Below, piece after piece: positions 17,222 to 26,010 of a DNA stretch of 64,000 bases. The position numbers were made by a program, and so were the translations under genes. Within the stretch, counting starts at the first letter, position 1. Each line of letters opens with the position of its first letter. The notes beneath the pieces are model-generated. The model ran no database searches, was not told the DNA's origin, and was given only the letters and a program-made list of their open reading frames with translations. The DNA is from Bacteroidales bacterium (GTDB lineage Bacteria > Bacteroidota > Bacteroidia > Bacteroidales > P3): NCBI GenBank assembly GCA_017618625.1, contig JAFZTV010000055.1, positions 15,545-79,544 on the forward strand. Direction: 5' to 3'.

Positions 17222-19297
17222 ATGCGTTTCTCTTTCTCAAATTCCCGTTTCTGTCTTTCAATTTGCCTGTGCCTGCTTTTTGCGGCTTGCTCTCGCGACG
17301 CCTCTAAACTTGACCTCCGCCAGAAGGCCTGCATCGATGGCATGAACAGGGAGGCTTTCCTCAACCGCTACGACGCACCCGATTTGACTATTGATAAGAG
17401 CAAGGAGGCGCTGAGGTATATCGGCGACTCGATGCCCGACTACCACGATGGTCGTCTGCGCGCATGGAACAATCTGGCAAAGGCCTACTATATCGTGTCT
17501 ATGCCCGACTCGGCGGCCCTGTATGCCGACAGCGTGCTGAACTACAACACTAAGTGCGACAATGCTGAGATTGAACAGCTGATTGCCAAATTGACCCACG
17601 CAAGGGTCAAGCAACGCAACTGCGACATCGCTGGCTCTTACCGTATGCTTTACGATGTTGCGCAATCTGACATCGTGGGCAGGCAACGCGATGGATTTCT
17701 GTACAACTACGCCAAGAGCGAGTACTACGTGACTCTGCTCAGCCTGAACTACTACTACCGCAAAGGCATGCAGCGCGACGTGCAGGCCCTGCTTGACGAG
17801 GCCGAATCTATTGCACCGAGCCTGAAGTGCGACTATGCGCAGGATATGGTTGCCAACTTTGCTCTCGCCTACGGCCACATTTCTCTCTGCGCTCAACATG
17901 ACAGGCAGGAGGAGAATCTTCGGAAAGCGTTAGGATATATTCGTGCAAATCTCGAGCTCTTGGGCGACAGCAGCCGTTTCAGCTTGCTGCATTTCGCCAA
18001 CACGGTCCAGCTTACAGCCGCTCTTGCCGCTAACCCGCAGATTGAGGCGGGCTCGTGGCAAAACTGCCAGGCCGAGCTCGACACAATATGTGCTGAATTG
18101 GGAAATTATGGCATCTCCACAGTGGCCGACAGCTCGCTGGCGATGTCGCTCTACATTGAGTCGTCTTATATGTTTGAGGATTATGGCGACCCATACCATA
18201 CCTTGGGCGCTTTGGTGGCTACGGGCAACCTCTGCCTTCAACGTGGCGACACTTCGGCGGCAAGGTCGTGGTATATGGAGGCATACCGCAGGCTTGTTGA
18301 GGACGGGATAACGGCTCCGAAATACGAAAATGTGCTATACGAAGGACTGCTGAAATCTCACGCCGCAGTCAGTACCGAGGAAGCAAGCCAATGGGCTGCA
18401 CGATATATTGAACTGCACGACTTCATAAAGCAGAACGAAGAGAAAGACTTCATACTCCAGACGGAGCTTAACAACGCCAAACATACAATTGCCGACTACC
18501 GCATTCTTCTCATCATCATAGCCGTGCTTGCACTCTTGCTTGTGGCTTTGGCGGTGATGCTTGCCATTCGCACACGGGTTTTGCGGCAGGAAAAACTTCA
18601 TCTGCAGCAAATCCGTCGCAAAGACGTCGAGCGTATAGCCAATGTTGAAACCTGCCTCTCGGTCATGCGGCACGACATCAACCCGTTCATCTCCTACCTT
18701 CAGAACAAGAACCTGCCCGACGAGCTCCATCAGGAGGTCCTCTCTCAGCTTATTCGCACATTCGAGAATATCAAAAACTGGACAAACCTCTCCATCCCCA
18801 GCGGATTGGTATTCAACGCTGCGGAGTGCGATGCCGGCGAGATAATTGCCGAAGCCGTGTCCATGAACCCCAATCACAACGGCAATGTGCATATCTCTGT
18901 TGCCGAGTCTCAACCGCTCAAGATTTACGGTGACAAGCTGTTGCTTATTATTATGCTGCGTAATCTGCTGGCTAACGCCTTGCAGCACACCGAGAGCGGT
19001 AGCGTGGAGTTGAAGGCCGTCCCGTTTGCCGAAGACGGGCGTTTTGTTGAGCTGACCGTGAGCGACACGGGCTGCGGCATGAATGTCGAGAATCTAGACA
19101 ACCTCTTTCGCGCCGACAAAAAGATAGAGCAGGGGTCGCAACATTCGGGCTTCGGATTGATTCTATGCCGCTATATCGTCAAAAAACACGACGACAACAC
19201 ACTTCGTGGCTGCCGTATCTGGGCCGAGAGCGTCGAGGCTCCGTCTGAGGGTCACGGAACAAAAGTACACGTGCTAGTGCAACGCTTTGACGTTTAG
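17222..19297 (+). CDS. Sensor histidine kinase with TPR-like periplasmic domain
   Basis: Membrane histidine kinase of 691 aa. A lipoprotein-like signal (LCLLFAACS) starts a large helical sensor region (about 25-410) of TPR-like repeats such as LRAWNNLAKAYYIVSMPDSAALYADSVL. One transmembrane helix (about 422-448) leads to the kinase part. His484 lies in LSVMRHDINPFISYLQ, an unusual H-box with HDI. NLLANALQHTESG is the N box, VSDTGCGMNVENL G1, and SGFGLILCRYIVKKHDD G2. The domain order resembles the DUF5113-type kinases of Bacteroides, by recollection. The response regulator follows after 57 bp, which makes them a pair. The ligand is unknown. Confidence 0.85.
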   Translation: MRFSFSNSRFCLSICLCLLFAACSRDASKLDLRQKACIDGMNREAFLNRYDAPDLTIDKSKEALRYIGDSMPDYHDGRLRAWNNLAKAYYIVSMPDSAALYADSVLNYNTKCDNAEIEQLIAKLTHARVKQRNCDIAGSYRMLYDVAQSDIVGRQRDGFLYNYAKSEYYVTLLSLNYYYRKGMQRDVQALLDEAESIAPSLKCDYAQDMVANFALAYGHISLCAQHDRQEENLRKALGYIRANLELLGDSSRFSLLHFANTVQLTAALAANPQIEAGSWQNCQAELDTICAELGNYGISTVADSSLAMSLYIESSYMFEDYGDPYHTLGALVATGNLCLQRGDTSAARSWYMEAYRRLVEDGITAPKYENVLYEGLLKSHAAVSTEEASQWAARYIELHDFIKQNEEKDFILQTELNNAKHTIADYRILLIIIAVLALLLVALAVMLAIRTRVLRQEKLHLQQIRRKDVERIANVETCLSVMRHDINPFISYLQNKNLPDELHQEVLSQLIRTFENIKNWTNLSIPSGLVFNAAECDAGEIIAEAVSMNPNHNGNVHISVAESQPLKIYGDKLLLIIMLRNLLANALQHTESGSVELKAVPFAEDGRFVELTVSDTGCGMNVENLDNLFRADKKIEQGSQHSGFGLILCRYIVKKHDDNTLRGCRIWAESVEAPSEGHGTKVHVLVQRFDV

Positions 19298-19354
19298 GTA
19301 ATAATCAGTAGGCATTTTCTCTATTGTCAATTCACTTTTTCATTTATCACAATT

Positions 19355-20167
19355 ATGGAGCAGATAAAAATCTTGATGGTCGACGACGAGCCCATCATCC
19401 GCAAAGCGGTGAAATACGAACTCAACGAGCGGCACGCCACGATAGAGAGCGTCATTGACGACAATGGCACCACCGAGACCAAAGAGATTGTCCTCACCGA
19501 GTGCTACGCCTCGGGGCCGCAGCTCATGGCTGCGCTTTCGGCTCTTGGTGATGAGTTGCCCGACTACATACTTGTCGATATGGAGTTCCAAGGCGAGCCC
19601 ACAGGCGGCCTTATGGTCATAGAGAAAGTCCATAAGCTTTATCCCTCAATCAAGTTGATAGTCTTTTCCGGTCGTTTCGATAACCCCCTCGCTACCCTCG
19701 CAGGACGCGAAAATCGCATAGTCGAGATAGGCAAGGTGGTGTTCGAAGCCCTCGACCGTGGAGCCTCCGCTTTCGTGAGCAAGAACGCCGCAGGTGGTTT
19801 CTCCATCGAGAATATCATCCGTGCTGTCGAGTGTCTTGAGCGAGGTGAGGAGTACTACTTCAACTACCCCGTGATGCTAACCCTCAAGGAGGCCGCCGAG
19901 ATGTACTTCAAGAGCTCCGTTTCCGCCGACGAGCAGGTCGCCGTGACCTCCACCGAACGGCAGATACTCCTATACGAGGCCGCCGGATGTACCGCACAGG
20001 AGATTGCCTTCAACATCGAGGGCAAGGAAACCGAGAAATCCATCCAGGAAAAGCAGAAAGAACTCTCGCGCAAGCTCGACATCCTCAACAAGTCCGGTTC
20101 CCGCATAGCCAAAGCCATCCAGCTCCGCCTGATAGACCTCAACGAAGTGAAATTCCTGAAGAGATAG
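19355..20167 (+). CDS. Response regulator with LuxR-type DNA-binding domain
   Basis: Cytosolic regulator of 270 aa paired with the upstream kinase. The receiver domain has the acidic pair Asp10/Asp11 (MVDDEP), phospho-acceptor Asp75 in YILVDMEF, Ser in IVFSGRF, and Lys in FVSKNAAGG. The receiver is longer than usual, with an inserted segment around residues 30-50 (ESVIDDNGTTETKEIVLTEC). The C-terminal part (about 197-250) follows the LuxR/NarL helix-turn-helix pattern: TSTERQILLYEAAGCTAQEI then EKSIQEKQKELSRKL. It ends 8 bp before the convergent nadB stop. Target genes are unknown. Confidence 0.87.
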   Translation: MEQIKILMVDDEPIIRKAVKYELNERHATIESVIDDNGTTETKEIVLTECYASGPQLMAALSALGDELPDYILVDMEFQGEPTGGLMVIEKVHKLYPSIKLIVFSGRFDNPLATLAGRENRIVEIGKVVFEALDRGASAFVSKNAAGGFSIENIIRAVECLERGEEYYFNYPVMLTLKEAAEMYFKSSVSADEQVAVTSTERQILLYEAAGCTAQEIAFNIEGKETEKSIQEKQKELSRKLDILNKSGSRIAKAIQLRLIDLNEVKFLKR

Positions 20168-20175
20168 GCTTTCTA

Positions 20176-21732
20176 TTACACCAGATCTATTGAGTAGTGC
20201 AGCCCTCTGTTTTCGCGGCGGGCTCTTGCCATCTTGGTTATCAGGTAGGCGCAGGCGATGAGGTTGCGCAGCTCGCTGAGCTCCTCGGTAAGGACAGAGC
20301 GGTTGTAGAGGTCTTCTGTCTCGCGGAATATGAGGTTCAGTCGGTCGAAAGCACGTTGCAGACGGAGGTCGCTGCGGACGATGCCGACGTAGTTGGACAT
20401 TATCTCCTGAAGTTCTTTCTTGGTTTGGGTGATGAGCACCATCTCTTCGTTGAGCACCATGCCTTCGGCGTTCCAGTCGGGAACGTTGTGGCATATTTGT
20501 ATTGAAGGTACTGCGCCAATGGCGTGCATGGCGGCGTTGTGCGCATAGACGACGGCTTCGAGCAGCGAGTTGCTGGCCAATCGGTTGCCTCCGTGAAGGC
20601 CCGTGCATGAACATTCGCCTGCGGCGTATAGGTGGTTGATGGACGAGAGTCCGTTCTTATCAACTGTGATACCGCCGCATTGGTAGTGAGCCGCTGGGCG
20701 CACAGGTATCATGTCCTTTGTGATGTTGATGCCTTGCTCGAGGCACTTGGCGTATATGGTTGGGAAGCCGTTTATGAGCTCGTTTCTGTCTATATGGCGT
20801 GCATCAAGGTATAGGTGGTCAACGCCGGCGATCTTCATTTCGTTGTCGATGGCGCGTGCCACAATGTCGCGTGGCGCGAGAGAGAGGCGGCTGTCGTACT
20901 TCTGCATGAATTCGTTGCCGTTGTAGTCTTTCAGTATCGCGCCTGCGCCGCGCAAGGCTTCGGTGATGAGGAACGCTGGCTTTTCAGCGGGGTTGTAGAG
21001 CGAGGTTGGGTGGAACTGCACGAACTCCATGTCGGACAGTACACCGCGGGCGCGGTGCACCATCGCCACTCCGTCACCGGTCGAGATGATGGGGGTTGTC
21101 GTAGTGGTATATACGTTACCCATGCCGCCTGTGGCGAGCAGGGTTACTTTTGCAAGGTAGGTGTCTATCTCGTGTGTCTCGCTGTTGAGCGCGTAGGCAC
21201 CGTAACACTCTATGCCGGGTGTGTGTTTGGTAACGCGAACACCAAGGTGGTGCTGCGTGATGAGGTCAACAGCGAACTGGTTTTCCTTAAGCTCGATATT
21301 TGGATGCTCGCGGACGGCTTGCAGGAGGCCTCGTTCAATCTCTGCGCCGGTGTTGTCCTTGTGGTGCAGAATGCGGTATTCTGAATGTCCTCCTTCGCGG
21401 TGCAGGTCGAAACGTCCGCCGCGGTCGCGGTCGAAGTTGACGCCATACTGCACGAGTTCTTTGATGCGCTCAGGTGCCTCGCGGATGGTCATCTCCACCA
21501 CCTCGCGGTTGCAGATGCCGTCGCCTGCGACAAGGGTGTCGGCAATATGTTTGTCGAAACTATCGGTGTCGTACATCACGGCGGCGATACCGCCCTGGGC
21601 ATATTTTGTGGAGCCTTCGGCGGCATTGGTCTTGGTGAGGATGCAGACTTTGCCGTGCTCGGCCACTTTGAGTGCGTAACTAAGGCCGGCTATGCCTGAA
21701 CCGATAACAAGAAAATCAACTTCGTAGCGCAT
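20176..21732 (-). CDS. nadB: L-aspartate oxidase
   Basis: FAD enzyme of 518 aa oxidising L-aspartate to iminoaspartate, the first step of de novo NAD synthesis. DFLVIGSGIAGLSYALKVAEHG is the dinucleotide-binding fold. EGSTKYAQGGIAAV, HREGGHSEYRILHHKDNTG and GVLSDMEFVQFHPTSLY are family signatures, with HYQCGGITVD and GECSCTGLHGGNRLASNSLLE near the C-terminal side of the FAD domain. Length is normal. No nadA or nadC neighbour is present, so the gene stands alone between the two-component pair and maf. Confidence 0.96.
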   Translation of the reverse strand: MRYEVDFLVIGSGIAGLSYALKVAEHGKVCILTKTNAAEGSTKYAQGGIAAVMYDTDSFDKHIADTLVAGDGICNREVVEMTIREAPERIKELVQYGVNFDRDRGGRFDLHREGGHSEYRILHHKDNTGAEIERGLLQAVREHPNIELKENQFAVDLITQHHLGVRVTKHTPGIECYGAYALNSETHEIDTYLAKVTLLATGGMGNVYTTTTTPIISTGDGVAMVHRARGVLSDMEFVQFHPTSLYNPAEKPAFLITEALRGAGAILKDYNGNEFMQKYDSRLSLAPRDIVARAIDNEMKIAGVDHLYLDARHIDRNELINGFPTIYAKCLEQGINITKDMIPVRPAAHYQCGGITVDKNGLSSINHLYAAGECSCTGLHGGNRLASNSLLEAVVYAHNAAMHAIGAVPSIQICHNVPDWNAEGMVLNEEMVLITQTKKELQEIMSNYVGIVRSDLRLQRAFDRLNLIFRETEDLYNRSVLTEELSELRNLIACAYLITKMARARRENRGLHYSIDLV

Positions 21733-21775
21733 GTCTGTTTAGTGAATTATGATTTTAGTGAATGGACAAATGTTG

Positions 21776-22372
21776 TTATGAATTAGAATTTAAACTATCG
21801 CCCTGTGCGGGCGCGCACATTGAAACTAAAAGCTGATATGTATGTGCGACTGGGAGCCCCACAACGTTGTAGTAGTCGCCTTCGATCCGGTCGATGCCTA
21901 TCATGCCTATCCACTCCTGGATGCCGTATGCACCAGCCTTGTCGAAGGGTTTGTATGTATCGATGTAATAGTTTATTTCGCTGTCGGTCAGCTTGCGGAA
22001 ATGCACGTCGGTGCGCTCGGTAAACGACATTTGCTTCGTGCTGCTGCGTAGGCTTACACCTGTATAGACGGTGTGTGTCTTGTCCGAGAGGTTGTGCAGC
22101 ATCACCACCGCTTCGTCGCGGGTGTGTGGTTTTCCTATCACATTTCCGTCCACCACAACTACGGTGTCGGCGGTGAGGAGCACTTCGCCTTCGGAGAGCG
22201 GCTTTTTGTAGCCGTTGGCCTTAATGCAAGCTAGTGTCTCGGCCACACGATTGGCAGGCACCTCCTTTTCAAGCACCTCTTCAACGTCTATATCGACAAT
22301 CTCGACTTCTAAATTAAAAGTCTCCACCAACTTGCGCCGACGTGGAGACTTGGATGCGAGTAAAATTCTCAT
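21776..22372 (-). CDS. maf: Maf family nucleotide pyrophosphatase (dTTP/UTP type)
   Basis: House-cleaning nucleoside triphosphate pyrophosphatase of 198 aa. The start MRILLASKSPRRRKLVE holds the phosphate-binding SxSPRR motif. Further motifs are LLTADTVVVVDGNVIGKP, HTVYTGVSL, YIDTYKPFDKAGAYGIQEW and IEGDYYNVVGLP. Maf proteins normally end shortly after YQLLVSM; here an extra CAPAQGDSLNSNS is encoded by a copy of a dispersed repeat (21799-21818) that fuses to the reading frame. It could still be fully active because the core is intact. Confidence 0.93.
   Translation of the reverse strand: MRILLASKSPRRRKLVETFNLEVEIVDIDVEEVLEKEVPANRVAETLACIKANGYKKPLSEGEVLLTADTVVVVDGNVIGKPHTRDEAVVMLHNLSDKTHTVYTGVSLRSSTKQMSFTERTDVHFRKLTDSEINYYIDTYKPFDKAGAYGIQEWIGMIGIDRIEGDYYNVVGLPVAHTYQLLVSMCAPAQGDSLNSNS
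21799..21818. repeat. Dispersed hairpin repeat copy inside maf 3' end
   Basis: CGCCCTGTGCGGGCGCGCAC, the reverse complement of the 41349 copy with one mismatch. Read on the minus strand it encodes the CAPAQG end of Maf. Confidence 0.75.
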
Positions 22373-22443
22373 TGAGATTGTTTGATTGCTTGAATATCGA
22401 ATGCTCGAATGTGTCAGTCACTCAAACATTCACACAATAAACT

Positions 22444-23640
22444 TCAACCTTTGCGTTTGCGAACCTCGGTCTTTGAGGGGACTTTGTCCTCTTTGGAAAC
22501 CATCTTGCCTCCTTCGAACTTGCCGATGAAAACCTCAACACCGCGGTCATACCATTTCCATGTGCCATCCTTCACACCGTCGGCGAATGAACCGCTCTCT
22601 TCCAGTGTGCCGGCTTGGTTGTAGCGTTCGTATTTGCCGTCGCGCACATCCATCTTGTAGTTTTCGACGCTTTCAATCTTCCCGTTGGTGTAGTATCTTG
22701 TCGAAGTGCCGTTGAGTTTGTCATCGGTATAGTTTATCTTGTATCGTGGTTGGCCGTCCTCGTAGTAGCCTGTCCATTCCCCATCTTTCTTGCCACCGCG
22801 GAAAAGTCCTTTGTAATCCACTTTGCCGCTTTCATACCAAGCTGTCCATGCACCGTCTTCGAGGTCGTTGAAATATTTGCCTTCGTGCAGTTTTTTGCCA
22901 TTTTCGTACCATGTTGTCCAAAGTCCGCGACGTTTTCCATCGACATACTCTCCGCTGCGCCATTTCTGCCCCGTCTCGTAGTAGTATGTCCAGGTGCCGT
23001 TTTCTTTGCCGCCGCTGTAGTTGCCCACGATGCCTTTCTTGCCGTTGGTGCGCCAGTAGAAAATCCACTCGCCCTCCTGGTCGCCATCGACCAGACGTCC
23101 TTCCATGTCTTTTTTGCCTGTGGCTGTCCACCAGGTGGCTTGCCCGTTGAGTTCGTTGTCCTTGTAGGTGCCTTCGAATTTAACCTTGCCGTTGGCGAAC
23201 CACTCTTTCGTGGCGCCTTCGCGGCTGCCGTTGACGAAGTTTATCTCCTCTTGGGTCTTTCCGTTCTGGAAATAAGCACGGTACATGCCGTGTTTTTTGC
23301 CATTCACCACGGGTACTTCGCTTTTCAGCTTGCCGTTCTCGTACCATTGGCGCGTTGCGCCGTTGTCATAACACTCTTCGGCACATTTTGCACCGTTGTC
23401 GTAGAATATGCGCCAAAGTCCGCTTTTATCCCCATCCTCGTTATAGGTTCCGCGCTGATAGACCTGTCCGTTCGGGTGCCACCACGTCCAGTCGCCGGTG
23501 CGGGTGCTGTCTGAATACATAAGTCCTTCCACAGCGGGCTGCTGCTTGGCGGCATCGTAGTATTTCGTGTATTTGAATGTCTGTGCCTGAAGGACGATGG
23601 CTGAGATAAGCGCCAGAACGAAAACTATATTTTTTCTCAT
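22444..23640 (-). CDS. MORN-repeat exported protein (YwqK-like)
   Basis: Secreted or periplasmic protein of 398 aa. The start at 23640 gives MRKNIVFVLALISAIVLQAQ, a clean signal peptide. Almost all the rest is a run of about 14 MORN-variant repeats of 23 residues with the core GxWxxYYxNGKxxxxGxY (for example GEWIFYWRTNGKKGIVGNYS, GTWTYYYETGQKWRSGEYVD). Such repeats occur in many Bacteroidota surface or periplasmic proteins; annotation pipelines often name them YwqK antitoxins, which nothing here supports. The C-terminus is basic. It lies between maf and the DUF4270 gene on the same strand. Confidence 0.85.
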   Translation of the reverse strand: MRKNIVFVLALISAIVLQAQTFKYTKYYDAAKQQPAVEGLMYSDSTRTGDWTWWHPNGQVYQRGTYNEDGDKSGLWRIFYDNGAKCAEECYDNGATRQWYENGKLKSEVPVVNGKKHGMYRAYFQNGKTQEEINFVNGSREGATKEWFANGKVKFEGTYKDNELNGQATWWTATGKKDMEGRLVDGDQEGEWIFYWRTNGKKGIVGNYSGGKENGTWTYYYETGQKWRSGEYVDGKRRGLWTTWYENGKKLHEGKYFNDLEDGAWTAWYESGKVDYKGLFRGGKKDGEWTGYYEDGQPRYKINYTDDKLNGTSTRYYTNGKIESVENYKMDVRDGKYERYNQAGTLEESGSFADGVKDGTWKWYDRGVEVFIGKFEGGKMVSKEDKVPSKTEVRKRKG

Positions 23641-23687
23641 ATTGAACAGGTTAGAAGGGTTGAACAAGTTTGATATAATTATGTTGG

Positions 23688-24983
23688 TTATTCGCTGTAA
23701 ATTAAAGCTATGCGAGGCCGGTCGGTTTGCGATGTCCCGTTGAGCACCGCATTGCGTGGCGACGAGCGGCGAGCATCGATGGCGAGGGTGGTGCCCGGGT
23801 CGCTGTCTTCGGCTAATATCTGTTGCAGATGGCGGACAATAAGCATTCTATAGTAGTTCTTCTCTGCGTTGAAATATCCGTCAAATCCCGAGTATCGCGA
23901 AGCGTCGGTTGCGTCGGCTACCAGTGTTGCGTCGCGACCGGTACCTTTGTATGCCAGTATTCGTTTGGGCAACGTGTTGGTGTCTCCGCTGGTTACGGGC
24001 AAAATCAGCTCTGCATAGTTCAATACGGCGTATGGGTGTTCGCTGCGGAACTTTCTGAGCCATGCTGCATTAAGTTTGTAAATCACTCTGGTTCCGCCCA
24101 TGGGCTTAAGGTATGTGTTCGATGTGCCTCCGATAGTGTCGTTGTGTCCGCTTTCGGTTGCGAAACGGGCCAATGCGGTGCCGTCAAACGTGTGTTTGAA
24201 GTGGGTGAAATGTCTTGTGGTAAGACCCGACTGATGGCCGAATATGAAGCTGTATTCCGTTGTCACCGTTGAATCGTTGTCGATTTGACGGCTGTAGTAT
24301 GCGGTCAGTTTCGTTGTAATCATGTTTAACGTCACCATTACCGATTCGTCGCTCTCCGAGTCGTTCATTTCAACCCGCACACCTTTGATGTTGTCAAGAA
24401 AATCGCTAGAGCTGACCTGTTGACTCAGATATTGGTGGATGGTGTTGTTCAGCATCAGCCGTATTTCTAGGTCGTCGTTCTCAACATTTACTGTGCCGTC
24501 ATAGAAACAGGTTGAATAGTCGGTTTCCACCGTGTCATTGGCATAATACGGGTCGTCGCCGATGGCTTCGGCCAGTTTGTGTATGCGTATGTGCAGCTGG
24601 TGGGAAGTTGCGGTCGATGTGGTGTGGATGTTGCTGATGGCGAGCGTAAGAGCCACTGAGTCAACGTTGGTCCCCTCCAACACATTCAATCCGTTGTTGT
24701 CCACCACGGTTATCTGCGAGTATAGATATGCGCGGGTCGAGCCCATCGTGGCGTCGTCAAAACGTCCGATGAGGCATTCCAGGTAGTCGGAAGTGAGCAA
24801 TGAATCGTCATACACCGTGTATCCCTCCAGATACACCGTGTCCCTTGTTCCGCTGTATAGTGTGGCGGGGTCAACCAGTGACGACCCCAGATCCGACTCC
24901 TTCTCCTCGCATGCGGCAAAAACTGTCAAAATGAACAATGCCGCTATCGCTTTGGCTGTATAGTGAAATATAGGATGTCTCAT
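23688..24983 (-). CDS. DUF4270 family lipoprotein
   Basis: Product of 431 aa. The start at 24983 gives MRHPIFHYTAKAIAALFILT with lipobox FAAC, and avoids overlap with the upstream gene. After the Cys the mature protein opens EEKESDLGSSLVDP, followed by the TVYLEGYTVYDDSLLTSDY and YLECLIGRFDDATMG blocks typical of DUF4270. This is a Bacteroidota family of outer-membrane-anchored proteins of unknown function. In many relatives it lies next to the glycogen-synthase-like gene, as it does here (14-bp gap). Confidence 0.87.
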   Translation of the reverse strand: MRHPIFHYTAKAIAALFILTVFAACEEKESDLGSSLVDPATLYSGTRDTVYLEGYTVYDDSLLTSDYLECLIGRFDDATMGSTRAYLYSQITVVDNNGLNVLEGTNVDSVALTLAISNIHTTSTATSHQLHIRIHKLAEAIGDDPYYANDTVETDYSTCFYDGTVNVENDDLEIRLMLNNTIHQYLSQQVSSSDFLDNIKGVRVEMNDSESDESVMVTLNMITTKLTAYYSRQIDNDSTVTTEYSFIFGHQSGLTTRHFTHFKHTFDGTALARFATESGHNDTIGGTSNTYLKPMGGTRVIYKLNAAWLRKFRSEHPYAVLNYAELILPVTSGDTNTLPKRILAYKGTGRDATLVADATDASRYSGFDGYFNAEKNYYRMLIVRHLQQILAEDSDPGTTLAIDARRSSPRNAVLNGTSQTDRPRIALIYSE

Positions 24984-24996
24984 TCTCGGTGCCTTT

Positions 24997-25821
24997 TTAG
25001 TTGTCCATGTTCGAACCGGCAACTGTATCGTACATTTCGTTTATTTTCTCGTAGAAAATGGCTTCGTTCGAATCGAAATCCAGTATCGGTTTCTTCAGCT
25101 CCTGTGCGTGAGCTACGAGTTCGGGCGACACATTGGGCGATGAGATTATAACGCCGTTGGAGTAGGAGATGGCGGCTTTCATGAGGGTCATATAATCCAG
25201 ATTCTCATACATGCGCAGGTCCTTCGCTGTGGCGCCGTCGTTTTTCAGTTTCTTCTCGATTTGGTCGTTGAATTTGTCGTCAAACTGGTCGTCGGTAAGC
25301 GTAACTATGCACTTTGTTCCGTTGAAGAAAGCGTTGTCCTTGTTGATTCTCCGCATATAGAACGGAATCAATCCGCTGAACCATCCCGAGAAGTGTATTA
25401 CGTGAGGACGCCAAGCCAGCTTCCTTACGGCCTCCAGGGTGCCGCGACAGAAGAACATCAAGCGCTCGTCAGCATCCGGACAGAGCTTTCCTTTCTCGTC
25501 AAACAGAGGTCCGTTTTTGGTGAAATACTCGTCGTTGTCGATAAAATATGTCTGCATACGGGCCGACGATATGGAACCCACTTTGATGATAAGTTGATGG
25601 TCACAACTGTTCACTATCAGGTTCATACCCGACAGCCGTATTACCTCATGCAGCTGATTTTTACGTTCGCTGATGCTGTTGAACCTCGGCATAAACACAC
25701 GGATTTCGCGTCCGTGTTCCTGCGCATACTGTGGTACATACCTTCCAAAACGTGCGTTTGCTGTTTCCTCGGTGAAAGGTACAATCTCTTGATTTACATA
25801 CAATATTCTTCCTTTACTCAT
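24997..25821 (-). CDS. Truncated GT5 glycogen/starch-synthase-like protein
   Basis: Product of 274 aa corresponding only to the N-terminal half of glycogen synthases: GRILYVNQEIVPFTEETANA, REIRVFMPRFNSI, HVIHFSGWFSGLIPFYMRR, and YSNGVIISSPNVSPELV. The GT-B C-terminal half is missing, and the K-x-G-G ADP-glucose loop normally after the first strand is not present. No frameshift remnant of a second half was noticed downstream, where the DUF4270 gene starts. Short forms like this are common in Bacteroidota. Catalytic synthase activity is doubtful; a binding or regulatory role is inference. Confidence 0.85.
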   Translation of the reverse strand: MSKGRILYVNQEIVPFTEETANARFGRYVPQYAQEHGREIRVFMPRFNSISERKNQLHEVIRLSGMNLIVNSCDHQLIIKVGSISSARMQTYFIDNDEYFTKNGPLFDEKGKLCPDADERLMFFCRGTLEAVRKLAWRPHVIHFSGWFSGLIPFYMRRINKDNAFFNGTKCIVTLTDDQFDDKFNDQIEKKLKNDGATAKDLRMYENLDYMTLMKAAISYSNGVIISSPNVSPELVAHAQELKKPILDFDSNEAIFYEKINEMYDTVAGSNMDN

Positions 25822-25871
25822 ACGTAGGGGATATATGTTTCAATATGCAGTTAATATCACAAGTGCGATTG

Positions 25872-25879
25872 CAAAGATA
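25872..25879 (-). promoter_or_regulatory. -7 promoter box of the GT5-DUF4270 gene pair
   Basis: CAAAGATA on the plus strand reads TATCTTTG on the minus strand, about 50 nt before the start codon at 25821. Confidence 0.6.
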
Positions 25880-25900
25880 CGAAAAAAAAATATATTTTTA

Positions 25901-25994
25901 TATCTTTGAATAGACGTATGGATAATGACGCCGAATAGTGGCATAAATTGGGAAAGAGCTGGATTGTTGCAAACCCAGCTCTTTCCTTTTTTCG
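25901..25994 (+). ncRNA. Candidate small RNA with terminator (may be only the rnr terminator)
   Basis: A plus-strand TATCTTTG at 25901-25908 is followed about 60 nt later by AAAGAGCTGG / CCAGCTCTTT (25963-25972 and 25982-25991) and then CCTTTTTTCG. Promoter-like box plus hairpin plus T-run would give a transcript of roughly 80 nt. The same hairpin read on the minus strand can terminate rnr, which may be its only role. No -33 element is evident. Confidence 0.35.
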
Positions 25995-26010
25995 ATACTT
26001 CGAAACGGGG

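Noticed and set aside
22444..23640. YwqK antitoxin of a toxin-antitoxin system
   Set aside because: MORN-type repeats with a signal peptide; no toxin gene adjoins it.
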